Part shown: one piece after another, positions 46,912 to 55,638 of the stretch | How positions within the stretch are numbered: the stretch's first letter is position 1 | Layout of the letters: each line of letters begins with the position of its first letter | DNA from: Listeria costaricensis | Lineage (GTDB): Bacteria; Bacillota; Bacilli; Lactobacillales; Listeriaceae | Direction of reading: 5' to 3' | Assembly (NCBI RefSeq): GCF_900183385.1 | Contig: NZ_FXUT01000001.1 | Coordinates: forward strand, 62,001-126,000 | Length of the DNA: 64,000 bases | Notes under the pieces: model-generated | Told to the model about the DNA's origin: nothing | What the model saw: the letters and a program-made list of their open reading frames with translations, nothing else | Databases searched by the model: none | Program-made: the position numbers and the translations under genes

Positions 46912-47045
46912 AGTTAGCGTATACGGTTTCAAAGTCCACTTGCCATTTTGGTAAAAGGGAAACATTACATAATCAATTAAGCAAAATTGTTCGTGGTAAA
47001 CCGTTAAAGCTAGCGAATATTTTATCTCTTGGGAGGGGTTTGAAG

Positions 47046-48122
47046 GTGAAAAAGCGTACGTTTGCGTTGGCGCTAACCATGATTCTGGCTTCTGCGGTAT
47101 TCCTTGGCGCTTGTGGAGGATCTGACAGCAGTAGCGACAAGTCTAGTGGGAAAAAAGATGATGACAAATTCACTGTAGCAATGGTTACGGATACGGGCGG
47201 TGTTGATGACCGTTCCTTTAACCAATCAGCATGGGAAGGTTTGCAAAAATTTGGTGAAGCAAATGACATGGAAAAAGGTCAAGATGGTTACAACTATCTT
47301 CAATCTTCATCAGAAGCAGACTACAAAACAAACTTGAATACTGCTGTGCGCAGTGGGTATGACTTGATTTTCGGTATTGGTTACAAATTAAAAGATGCCA
47401 TTGAAGACGTTTCAAAACAAAATCCTGACAGCCAATTTGCGCTTGTAGATGACACAATTACTGACCGTGACAATGTTGCGAGCATCGGCTTTAAAGACAA
47501 TGACGGTTCTTACTTGGTAGGAGTTGTTGCAGGTCTTACAACAAAATCGAATAAAGTAGGTTTTGTTGGCGGTGTTAAAGGAGAAGTTATCGACCGCTTT
47601 GAAGCAGGCTTTACTGCTGGCGTAAAAGCTGTTAACCCTAATGCAGAAATTGATGTACAATATGCGAACGACTTTGCAAAAGCAGATAAAGGTCAACAAA
47701 TTGCTTCTACCATGTATTCAAATGGCGTAGATGTTATCTTCCACGCTGCTGGTGGTACTGGTAATGGTGTATTTGCTGAAGCGAAAAACTTGAAGAAAAA
47801 AGATCCTAGTCGCGACGTTTGGGTAATCGGTGTTGACCGTGACCAATGGGACGAAGGTAAAGTAAAAGCAAACGACGGCAAAGAGTACAATGTAACACTA
47901 ACTTCTGAAATCAAACGTGTAGATATCGCTGTGGAAGACCTTGCAACTCGTACAAAAGCAGGCGATTTCCCAGGTGGCGAGAAGATCGAATACGGTCTTG
48001 ATAAAGATGCAGTCGGCCTTTCTGAACACCAAGATAATATCTCAAAAGATGTTCTAAAAACAGTGGACGAATATAAACAAAAAATTGTTGATGGTGAAAT
48101 CAAAGTTCCAGAAAAACCTTGA
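47046..48122 (+). CDS. tcsA: BMP family nucleoside-binding lipoprotein (TcsA-like)
   Basis: A 358-residue extracytoplasmic lipoprotein. The lipobox is L-G-A-C with C23, followed by a Ser/Asp/Lys linker. The Bmp/Med fold core TVAMVTDTGGVDDRSFNQSAWEGL, FGIGYKLKDAIEDV and FVGGVKGEVIDRFEAGFTAGV is clear. In Listeria the homologue TcsA was found as a T-cell stimulating antigen. It is predicted to bind nucleosides for the importer encoded next. GTG at 47046 is chosen because GGAGG lies about 8 bases upstream; the in-frame TTG at 47040 is too close. Confidence 0.92.
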   Translation: MKKRTFALALTMILASAVFLGACGGSDSSSDKSSGKKDDDKFTVAMVTDTGGVDDRSFNQSAWEGLQKFGEANDMEKGQDGYNYLQSSSEADYKTNLNTAVRSGYDLIFGIGYKLKDAIEDVSKQNPDSQFALVDDTITDRDNVASIGFKDNDGSYLVGVVAGLTTKSNKVGFVGGVKGEVIDRFEAGFTAGVKAVNPNAEIDVQYANDFAKADKGQQIASTMYSNGVDVIFHAAGGTGNGVFAEAKNLKKKDPSRDVWVIGVDRDQWDEGKVKANDGKEYNVTLTSEIKRVDIAVEDLATRTKAGDFPGGEKIEYGLDKDAVGLSEHQDNISKDVLKTVDEYKQKIVDGEIKVPEKP

Positions 48123-48137
48123 TCAATCGTCATGTAT

Positions 48138-48165
48138 GAAGGGCTGGCTGCTCAGTCAGCCTTTC
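48138..48165 (+). terminator. Weak stem-loop after tcsA
   Basis: AAGGGCTGGCTG pairs imperfectly with AGTCAGCCTTT (48139-48164). No solid T run follows, so it may only reduce read-through into the importer genes. Confidence 0.5.
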
Positions 48166-48179
48166 AATTCTATTTACTT

Positions 48180-48193
48180 TGAAAGCGTTTCCT
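48180..48193 (+). promoter_or_regulatory. Possible catabolite-responsive element (cre)
   Basis: TGAAAGCGTTTCCT resembles the CcpA consensus TGAAANCGNTTNCA; the right half is imperfect. It lies just before a palindrome upstream of the nucleoside importer. Confidence 0.4.
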
Positions 48194-48197
48194 GCAT

Positions 48198-48217
48198 TTA
48201 GTAAAACCTTTTACTAA
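48198..48217 (+). promoter_or_regulatory. Perfect 20-bp palindrome, probable operator of nupABC
   Basis: TTAGTAAAACCTTTTACTAA has 9-bp arms around CC. A second pair of arms, CGTTTC (48186-48191) and GAAACG (48220-48225), surrounds it. It lies about 40 bases upstream of the -35 of the importer promoter. Confidence 0.6.
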
Positions 48218-48257
48218 GCGAAACGAATGGATTTTTCATTTTTTTATATAAAATTGA

Positions 48258-48286
48258 TTGCAATAGTGCGGATTAAGAAATAAAAT
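48258..48286 (+). promoter_or_regulatory. Promoter of the nucleoside importer genes
   Basis: TTGCAA (48258-48263) and TAAAAT (48281-48286) are 17 bases apart. The leader to the start codon is about 190 bases and holds no other gene. Confidence 0.55.
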
Positions 48287-48485
48287 ATAATGGTGCAGTT
48301 CTACAGATTTAGGGATTAATTGCAAATGAATCAGTCAAAATCTTATAAAGGTTGCATGTATAAGCGGATAAAAAACGCAAGAATCCATACAGTGGAATGA
48401 TTGCGGAGAGGCGGCATCATCTGTGAAGACGGTGCGAGAGGCTGTTTTTCCGGTTTTATCATTTAATGACAAAGGGAGTGAGAAT

Positions 48486-50021
48486 GTGGACTATGTTATT
48501 GAAATGTTAGGAATCAGAAAAGAGTTTTCTGGTTTTGTAGCGAACGATAACATTACCTTACAGTTAAAGCAGGGAGAGATTCATGCTTTACTAGGTGAGA
48601 ATGGCGCGGGAAAGTCTACCTTGATGAATGTTCTTTTTGGTCTTTACGAACCTGATGGCGGAGAAATCCGTGTTCGTGGTCAGAAAGAAGACATCCATAG
48701 TCCGAACAAGGCCAACGATTTAGGCATCGGAATGGTGCATCAGCATTTTATGTTGGTGGACAAATTTACAGTGGCCGAGAATATCATTCTTGGCAAGGAG
48801 CCGAGCAAATTCGGCGTCATCGAGAAAAAGAAGGCGATTCAGGAGATTCAGGAAATTTCCGATCGTTATGGATTGCGTGTTGATCCAAATGCACTCATTC
48901 GAGATATCTCGATTGGCATGCAGCAGCGTGTAGAGATTCTTAAAACACTTTATCGCGGTGCTGATATTTTGATTTTTGATGAACCTACAGCGGTACTTAC
49001 TCCACAGGAAATTAAAGAACTCATTCAAATCATGCGCTCCTTGATCAAGGAAGGCAAATCCATTATTTTAATTACGCATAAGTTGAAAGAAATTATGGAT
49101 GTCTGCGACCGGGTAACCGTTATTCGTCGCGGAAAAGGAATCGGCACAGTCGATGTTTCGGAAACAAATCCGCAAGAATTGGCCAATATGATGGTCGGAC
49201 GTGAAGTTGTTTTCAAAACAGAAAAAACACCTGCCCATCCTGGTGAAGATGTACTGGTCATCAAAGACCTGATCGTAAAAGAAAGCCGCGGAGTAGAAAG
49301 TGTTCGTGGGCTTAACCTAAGTGTTCGTGCGGGAGAAATCGTGGGCATTGCCGGAGTTGACGGAAACGGACAAAGTGAATTGATTCAAGCGATCAGTGGC
49401 CTCACCAAAGTGACAAACGGAACGATTACGTTAAATGGTCAGCGGATTGAGAATAAAAAACCACGTAAGATTACAGAATCGGGTTTGGGACATATTCCAG
49501 AAGATCGGCATAAACATGGCTTAGTGCTGGAAATGACAATCGGTGAAAATATCGCCTTGCAAACCTACTACAAAAAACCAATCTCCAACAAAGGCTTCTT
49601 AAACCATAAAGAAATGTATCAATTCGCCCGCAATTTAATTGAGGAATTTGACGTGCGGACAAGCAGTGAATATGTATCGGCCAAGTCTCTATCTGGTGGG
49701 AATCAGCAGAAAGCAATTATCGCGCGGGAACTTAGTCGAGATCCGGACTTCCTGATTGCGGCTCAGCCGACACGGGGACTTGACGTCGGGGCAATTGAAT
49801 TTATACATCGCCGCTTGATTGAACAACGCGATAAAGGGAAAGCGGTTCTTCTGATGAGTTTTGAACTAGATGAGATTATGAACGTCAGCGACCGGATTGC
49901 CGTTATCTATGAAGGAAAAATCGTAGCAATTGTCAAACCGGAAGAAACCACGGAACAAGAGCTTGGGCTGCTTATGGCAGGTAGTAAAAAAGCAGAAACG
50001 GGGGAAGCGATCCATGGCTAA
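48486..50021 (+). CDS. nupA: Nucleoside ABC importer ATPase, double ATPase domain
   Basis: A 511-residue sugar/nucleoside-type ATPase with two nucleotide-binding domains. First: Walker A LLGENGAGKSTLMNV, signature SIGMQQRVEILK, Walker B ILIFDEPTAVLT. Second: degenerate Walker A GVDGNGQSELIQ, and signature SLSGGNQQKAIIAREL. It is the YufO type of Bacillus. GTG at 48486 is chosen because AGGGAG lies 7 bases upstream; a frame back to 48423 has no better site. Overlaps nupB by 8 bases. Confidence 0.92.
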   Translation: MDYVIEMLGIRKEFSGFVANDNITLQLKQGEIHALLGENGAGKSTLMNVLFGLYEPDGGEIRVRGQKEDIHSPNKANDLGIGMVHQHFMLVDKFTVAENIILGKEPSKFGVIEKKKAIQEIQEISDRYGLRVDPNALIRDISIGMQQRVEILKTLYRGADILIFDEPTAVLTPQEIKELIQIMRSLIKEGKSIILITHKLKEIMDVCDRVTVIRRGKGIGTVDVSETNPQELANMMVGREVVFKTEKTPAHPGEDVLVIKDLIVKESRGVESVRGLNLSVRAGEIVGIAGVDGNGQSELIQAISGLTKVTNGTITLNGQRIENKKPRKITESGLGHIPEDRHKHGLVLEMTIGENIALQTYYKKPISNKGFLNHKEMYQFARNLIEEFDVRTSSEYVSAKSLSGGNQQKAIIARELSRDPDFLIAAQPTRGLDVGAIEFIHRRLIEQRDKGKAVLLMSFELDEIMNVSDRIAVIYEGKIVAIVKPEETTEQELGLLMAGSKKAETGEAIHG

Positions 50022-51075
50022 AGTCAAATCATCTTTAAACGCATTGATCATTCCGATTACAGCCGTTATTCTGGGGCTTTTGTGTGGCGCTGTGATCATG
50101 CTTGCTTTTGGTTATGATCCGATTGCCGGCTATACGGCACTTGTGGAAGGGGTTGTCAGTCAGCCTTACTACATCGGTGAAACCATCCGTCAATCAACGC
50201 CTTACATATTGGTCGGCCTTTCTGTAGCAGTGGCCTTCAAAGCAGGACTTTTCAATATCGGGGCAGAGGGGCAAATGTTGATGGGCTGGCTCGGCTCTGT
50301 GATTGTCGGCCTTCATTTTGAAAACCTGCCTACTTGGATCCACTTGCCGTTTGCCGTTATTGTGGGTGCCTTGTTTGGGGCATTCTGGGCGTTCATTCCG
50401 GGTATTTTAAAAGCTACACTTCGAGTTAATGAAGTTATCGTCACAATCATGTTGAACTATACAGCACTTTATGTATTCAATTATGTTGTTCAAAATATCT
50501 TGACGGATGGCTTGGATAAAACGGAAAATGTGGCGGCTTCGGCTTCACTACAGTCGGCCTTCTTGCAGGAAATCACCCAATATTCAACACTTCACTGGGG
50601 GATTCTTATTGCTCTCGGCTTTGTTATTATCATTTGGCTAATGTTGAAGAAAACAACTTTTGGTTATGAAATCGAATCAGTTGGTTTTAATGAAAATGCG
50701 TCCCAATATGCTGGGATGAGCGTGAAGAAAACCATCGTGCTTGCCATGGTACTTGCTGGTGCGCTCAGCGGCCTTGGTGGTGTGATGGAAGGTTTAGGTA
50801 CATATGGAAATGCTTATGTCCTAAGTGCATCTCCGGGTATCGGCTTTGATGGGATTGCAGTAGCTCTACTTGGTGGAAGCTCGCCAATCGGCATCGTGTT
50901 CTCGGCACTTCTATTTGGTTCACTTAAGATTGGGGCATTGAACATGCCAGCTGTTGCAGGTGTTCCGAATGAGCTGGTTGATGTCATCATTGCACTGATC
51001 ATCTTCTTCGTAGCATCCAGCTATATCATTCGTTGGGCGCTGGCGAAATTCAAGAAAGGGGCGAGAGCGGAATGA
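50014..51075 (+). CDS. nupB: Nucleoside ABC importer permease 1
   Basis: A 353-residue permease with about eight to nine transmembrane helices. FKAGLFNIGAEGQMLMG and GGVMEGLGTYGNAYVLSASPGIGFDGIAVALLGGSSPIG are the conserved stretches of the RbsC/YufP type. ATG at 50014 follows GGGGAAG and overlaps nupA; the longer frame from 49930 lies inside nupA. It forms a heterodimer with NupC. Confidence 0.92.
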   Translation: MAKVKSSLNALIIPITAVILGLLCGAVIMLAFGYDPIAGYTALVEGVVSQPYYIGETIRQSTPYILVGLSVAVAFKAGLFNIGAEGQMLMGWLGSVIVGLHFENLPTWIHLPFAVIVGALFGAFWAFIPGILKATLRVNEVIVTIMLNYTALYVFNYVVQNILTDGLDKTENVAASASLQSAFLQEITQYSTLHWGILIALGFVIIIWLMLKKTTFGYEIESVGFNENASQYAGMSVKKTIVLAMVLAGALSGLGGVMEGLGTYGNAYVLSASPGIGFDGIAVALLGGSSPIGIVFSALLFGSLKIGALNMPAVAGVPNELVDVIIALIIFFVASSYIIRWALAKFKKGARAE

Positions 51076-52022
51076 CAACCTATATTGCAACGATTGTATC
51101 GAGTACTTTGCTAATGGCTGGCCCGCTGATTTTTACTGCACTTGGCGGTGTATTTTCAGAACGTGGCGGTGTCGTCAATATTGGATTAGAAGGCATGATG
51201 GTGATGGGCGCCTTCTCAGCGATCGTCTTTAACTTGACTTTTCAAGATGTTTTTGGAGCCTGGACGCCGTGGATATCACTGATCGCCGCAATGGTTGTCG
51301 GTGGACTGTTCTCACTGGTGCATGCTGTAGCGACCATTAATTTCCGCGCAGATCATGTCATCAGTGGTGTGGCCATCAACTTCTTGGCGACGGGGCTTTC
51401 CTTATTTTTAGTCAAGGCAATCTATGACAAGGGACAAACAGATCAAATTACTTATTATTTTGGTAAACCAGATATTCCATTTTTGAAAGATATTCCAGTG
51501 ATTGGTGACATTTTCTTCACGAATGTGCCGGTTATGAGCTATGTAGCGATTGCTTTTGCGATTATTTCGTACTTCGTGATTTATAAGACACGCTTTGGTC
51601 TTCGTCTTCGCTCGGTAGGTGAGCATCCGCTTGCTGCTGATACGATGGGGATTAAAGTTCGCTGGATGAGATATCAAGGTGTTATCATCTCTGGTATTCT
51701 TGGCGGCTTGGGTGGCGCTGTGTATGCCCAAAGCTTTACGCTTGATTTCGGTCATGCGACGATTTCCGGACAGGGCTATATGGCACTGGCTGCGATGATC
51801 TTTGGTAAATGGAATCCGCTTGGGGCAATGGGGGCCGCGATTTTCTTCGGCTTTGCACAATGTCTGGCTATTACAGGAGGATCCTTACCATTCTTTAAAG
51901 ACATTCCAGATATCTATTTGCAAATCGCGCCTTATGTATTGACGATTTTGGCACTCGTTGGCTTTATCGGCAAAGCAGAAGCACCAAAAGCAGATGGTAT
52001 CAACTATATCAAAGGAAAATAA
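51072..52022 (+). CDS. nupC: Nucleoside ABC importer permease 2
   Basis: A 316-residue permease of the same family, with FSERGGVVNIGLEGMMVMGAFSA and GHATISGQGYMALAAMIFGKWNPLGAMGAAIFFGFAQ as signature stretches. It starts with ATG overlapping the nupB stop by 4 bases. With TcsA, NupA and NupB it forms a complete importer for nucleosides. Confidence 0.92.
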   Translation: MTTYIATIVSSTLLMAGPLIFTALGGVFSERGGVVNIGLEGMMVMGAFSAIVFNLTFQDVFGAWTPWISLIAAMVVGGLFSLVHAVATINFRADHVISGVAINFLATGLSLFLVKAIYDKGQTDQITYYFGKPDIPFLKDIPVIGDIFFTNVPVMSYVAIAFAIISYFVIYKTRFGLRLRSVGEHPLAADTMGIKVRWMRYQGVIISGILGGLGGAVYAQSFTLDFGHATISGQGYMALAAMIFGKWNPLGAMGAAIFFGFAQCLAITGGSLPFFKDIPDIYLQIAPYVLTILALVGFIGKAEAPKADGINYIKGK

Positions 52023-52028
52023 TTCAAC

Positions 52029-52067
52029 AGGCCTTGCTTCTTTATCAATTGGAGCAAGGCCTTTTTG
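52029..52067 (+). terminator. Terminator after nupC
   Basis: AGGCCTTGCT (52029-52038) pairs with AGCAAGGCCT (52053-52062), followed by a T run. Confidence 0.85.
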
Positions 52068-52149
52068 TGTAAACATTCTTCAAAATTGTCTATCAGCCCC
52101 GTTTGCGCTACAATGGAAGATAGATGTTTAACCGGGAAGGAGCATACAT

Positions 52150-53421
52150 ATGCAGCTTTATCAGGAAAAAATTGGACCAGTGCAATTGGCGCTACTGGAA
52201 ACAGATAAATTTAAGTCAACACGAATCGTTTTTAAATTTCGTGCGCCTTTAGATGAAAAAACAGTAACAAAGCGGGCGCTACTTGCCATGCTTTTTGAAA
52301 CGAGCAATCAAACCTATCCGAATCAGACAGACTTTAGGAAGAAGCTTGCCTACCTCTATGGTGCAAATTTTTATACGACGGTAGAAAAAAAGGGGAATGA
52401 GCATATTATCAGTGCAGTCTTTGACATGGTAGATGCAGACTTAGTACCTGATGGGGAAAATCTGCTAGCAGAGGCATTTGCTTTTATTGAGCAAGTGTTT
52501 TTCAATCCGCTGGTTAAAAATCAGGCTTTCGATGAGGAAACCGTAGAACGGGAAAAAACCAATCTGCAAAGTCGGCTTGAGGGCATTTATGATGACAAAG
52601 CACGTTATGCTAATCGACGCTTGCAGGAGGAAATGTTTGCAGAAGATGTCTTTCGAGTTCCAGCATCTGGTCTTGTAGAAGAAATTCGTCAAATAGATGC
52701 GACTAATCTGTTTACCTATTACCAAGAGTGGCTTAAAACAGATGCCATCGATGTCTATGTATGCGGACGTATATCACGAAATACACTGATTCCGTATTTG
52801 GAAAAACTAGTGTTTCCTAATCGGAAGAATCAGATGGCTCAGTTTACGACGAATACAGCAAGAAAAGAAGCACAATATGTGTATGACGTGCAGCCAATCA
52901 ATCAAGGAAAACTTGCCATAGGGTATCAAACGAACACTTTGTTTGGCGATGCGGATTTTGTAGCTTTACAGTTGGGCAATGGGCTTCTAGGCGGTTATGC
53001 CAATTCAAAGATCTTTGTAAATGTGCGCGAAAAAGAAAGCCTGGCCTACTCTGCTTCTAGTCGAGTAGATAGTTTTAAAGGCTATTTATTGATTTCAGCA
53101 GGGATCGATGAAGCAAATTATGAGAAAGCACTTGCAATTATTCTGGAGCAGGTGGCAGCGATGAAAGCCGGCGATTTTACAGAAGAAGAGCTTGCGCAAA
53201 CCAAGGAAATGTATATCAATCAATTACTTGAAACGACCGATCAGGCGCAGGGGATGATCGAAATCAGTTATAATAACCAGTTAAGAGCAAGTGATTTAGA
53301 TCCGGAAAACTGGATCCGTAAGATTGAACAGACGACAAAAGAAGAAGTGCTGGCAGCGATTCGAAAAATCGAACTGGACACGGTGTATTTCTTGAGCAGA
53401 GGAGTGACAGAGCATGCGTAA
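52150..53421 (+). CDS. ymfF: M16-like peptidase homologue, catalytically inactive (YmfF)
   Basis: A 423-residue protein of the M16 fold. The zinc motif HxxEH is absent at the expected place near residue 50 (LLAMLFETSNQTY), so it should lack peptidase activity. The second half has GNGLLGGYANSKIFVNVREKESLAYSASS, typical of the family. It overlaps the active partner YmfH by 8 bases, suggesting a stoichiometric heterodimer. Genes of this pair sit between the importer and the SDR gene as in Bacillus. AAGGAG lies 9 bases before the ATG. Confidence 0.88.
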   Translation: MQLYQEKIGPVQLALLETDKFKSTRIVFKFRAPLDEKTVTKRALLAMLFETSNQTYPNQTDFRKKLAYLYGANFYTTVEKKGNEHIISAVFDMVDADLVPDGENLLAEAFAFIEQVFFNPLVKNQAFDEETVEREKTNLQSRLEGIYDDKARYANRRLQEEMFAEDVFRVPASGLVEEIRQIDATNLFTYYQEWLKTDAIDVYVCGRISRNTLIPYLEKLVFPNRKNQMAQFTTNTARKEAQYVYDVQPINQGKLAIGYQTNTLFGDADFVALQLGNGLLGGYANSKIFVNVREKESLAYSASSRVDSFKGYLLISAGIDEANYEKALAIILEQVAAMKAGDFTEEELAQTKEMYINQLLETTDQAQGMIEISYNNQLRASDLDPENWIRKIEQTTKEEVLAAIRKIELDTVYFLSRGVTEHA

Positions 53422-54706
53422 AATCGATTTTCCAGAGGTCAATGAAACGGTATACGAAAAAACGCTTGCGAACGGTTTGCGGGTGTTCTTACTGCCTAAA
53501 AAAGGTTTCAGCAAAACATTTGCTATTTTTACAACGAATTATGGATCCATTGATAATGATTTTGTTCCAATTGGTGGGAAGGAGTTTGTTCATGTACCGG
53601 ATGGGATTGCCCATTTTTTAGAGCACAAACTGTTTGAAAAAGAAGAAGGAGATGTGTTCTTTAAATTTGGCGAAAAAGGTGCCTTTACGAATGCGTTCAC
53701 TTCATTTACTCGGACGGCCTATCTTTTTTCCAGCACATCGCATGTCCATGAGAACTTGGAAACCTTATTGGATTTTGTGCAGGAGCCCTATTTTACAGAA
53801 AGTACGGTTGAAAAAGAGAAAGGCATCATTGCGCAAGAGATTCGTATGTATGATGATGATCCGGATTTTCGTGTTTATTTTGGTGCGATTGAAAACATGT
53901 ATCACACGCATCCAGTTAAGATTGATATCGCCGGAACAGTAGAGTCGATTGGAGATATTACCAAAGACCTGCTGTATCTATGCTATGAAACGTTTTATCA
54001 TCCAAGCAATATGGTTCTTTTTGTAGTGGGTAATTTGGAGCCGGATGAAATGATGCATTTGATTGAAGAAAATCAAGCGGCGAAAGATTTTCAACAAGTG
54101 GCCCCAATCAAGCGAGCTTTTCCAGATGAACCACAGGAAGTGGCTATCAAAGACCGCAGTATCACATTTCCTGTTCAGCGCGCCAAACTGCTGGTTGGTG
54201 TCAAGGAAGATATTGGCAAGTTGCGCGGAAAAGAAGCTGTCAAGCATGAAATGATCGCTGATGTGGCGCTCGAACTTCTTTTCGGAACGACTTCTGATAA
54301 TTATTTAAGGCTCTATAACGAGGGAATCATTGACGATACTTTTGGCTTTGATTACACACTTCAGGATAGTTTCTCTTTTGTTTTGATTGGTGGGGATGCG
54401 AAAGACCCGGATAAACAGAAAGCAGCTATTTTTGAGGCGCTTAAACAGGCGGCAAGTGAAGGCGTGTCAGCGGATAATCTTGAATTGATCAAGCGTAAAA
54501 AAGTGGGGCAATTCCTGCGTGCACTTAATTCACCGGAATTTATTGCCAATCAGTTTAGCCAGTATGTGTTAGAGGATGCTTCTCTCTTTGATCTTCAGCC
54601 GGCGATTGAACAAATCACAGTGGCCGAAGTCAATGCCTTTCTTAAAACCCTGGCAGAGCCGAAACGGCAAACAACTTTCCAAATTCTGCCGGAAACAGCC
54701 GAATGA
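53414..54706 (+). CDS. ymfH: M16 family zinc peptidase (YmfH)
   Basis: A 430-residue zinc peptidase. The HxxEH motif is H67-F-L-E70-H71 (AHFLEHKLFE), and the downstream Glu ligand lies in EKEKGIIAQEIRMYDDDP. Homologues are cytosolic or membrane-associated and thought to process peptides; the substrate is unknown. ATG overlaps the end of ymfF. Followed by a 144-base gap before the next gene with no clear terminator. Confidence 0.9.
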   Translation: MRKIDFPEVNETVYEKTLANGLRVFLLPKKGFSKTFAIFTTNYGSIDNDFVPIGGKEFVHVPDGIAHFLEHKLFEKEEGDVFFKFGEKGAFTNAFTSFTRTAYLFSSTSHVHENLETLLDFVQEPYFTESTVEKEKGIIAQEIRMYDDDPDFRVYFGAIENMYHTHPVKIDIAGTVESIGDITKDLLYLCYETFYHPSNMVLFVVGNLEPDEMMHLIEENQAAKDFQQVAPIKRAFPDEPQEVAIKDRSITFPVQRAKLLVGVKEDIGKLRGKEAVKHEMIADVALELLFGTTSDNYLRLYNEGIIDDTFGFDYTLQDSFSFVLIGGDAKDPDKQKAAIFEALKQAASEGVSADNLELIKRKKVGQFLRALNSPEFIANQFSQYVLEDASLFDLQPAIEQITVAEVNAFLKTLAEPKRQTTFQILPETAE

Positions 54707-54812
54707 TTCAGCCGCTAGTCGGAGTTTCTTTTCGGTTTCCAGAAGCATTTTTAGGAAATCGATAGTTTTTTTTAGAAATCTTCATGAAAAAATGGTTTTT
54801 TTGGCTTAGTCA

Positions 54813-54821
54813 TGCTATCAT
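54813..54821 (+). promoter_or_regulatory. Extended -10 promoter before the SDR gene
   Basis: TGCTATCAT (54813-54821) is an extended -10; a weak TGGTTT -35 lies 17 bases upstream. Confidence 0.4.
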
Positions 54822-54850
54822 GAAATAAATGGAGTTAGGGGTTTTGCACA

Positions 54851-55582
54851 TTGAGGTTGAAAGATCGATACGCATTTGTCACTGGAGCAAGCGGGGGGAT
54901 TGGCAGAGAAATTGCTAAGCAGCTTGCGGCGGATGGTTTTCATCTTTATTTACAGTATTTTCAGGGTGAAAAAGAAATCCGGCAATTGATAGATGAGCTT
55001 GCGGATCTTCATGTTGATTTGATCCCCATACAGGCGGATTTTTGTGATCCGGCCAGTTTAGAAAAAATGATGGCGAATATTTTTCAATTAGATGTATTTG
55101 TTCATGCAGCAGGGCAGTCCAGATACGGCTTGTTGGAAGAGACAAGCGATCAGGATATGACCATGCTTTGGGATACCCATCTTAGAATGCCGATGCGTCT
55201 GCTTCGTCATTTATTGCCGAAGTTGCGTACATCTGAGTGTGGAAGGATTATTTTTATTAGCTCGATTTGGGGTGAGATCGGTGCGGCAATGGAAGTGGCC
55301 TATTCAGCTGTAAAAGGCGGACAGATTGCTTTTTGTCGTGCGCTCAGCAAAGAAGTAGCTGATCAGAAAATTACGGTTAATTGCATCACACCCGGTGCAG
55401 TTGACACGCAGATGATGCAAGGATTTTCGCGGGAGGATATTCGACAGTTAGAGGCGGATATTCCATTTGGAAGACTCGCAAAGTCAGAGGAGATTGCAAA
55501 AGTTGTTTCGTTTTTAGTTAGTGAAAAAGCAGGATATATCACAGGCCAGACAGTGGGCGTTAATGGTGGTTGGCATATGTAG
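54851..55582 (+). CDS. ymfI: Short-chain dehydrogenase/reductase, FabG-like (YmfI)
   Basis: A 243-residue NAD(P)H-dependent reductase. The cofactor motif TGASGGIG lies at residues 11-18, the conserved HAAG at 85-88, and the catalytic Ser138, Tyr151 and Lys155 in the YSAVK context are intact. The C-terminus TGQTVGVNGGWHM matches the FabG type. Start is TTG at 54851 with AGGGG 9 bases upstream. Substrate is unknown; the main fabG is expected elsewhere. Confidence 0.88.
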   Translation: MRLKDRYAFVTGASGGIGREIAKQLAADGFHLYLQYFQGEKEIRQLIDELADLHVDLIPIQADFCDPASLEKMMANIFQLDVFVHAAGQSRYGLLEETSDQDMTMLWDTHLRMPMRLLRHLLPKLRTSECGRIIFISSIWGEIGAAMEVAYSAVKGGQIAFCRALSKEVADQKITVNCITPGAVDTQMMQGFSREDIRQLEADIPFGRLAKSEEIAKVVSFLVSEKAGYITGQTVGVNGGWHM

Positions 55583-55638
55583 CGAATTATTTTGGCTATC
55601 TTCGTGAAATATTGATTTAAAAATGGCAGGTGTTAAAT

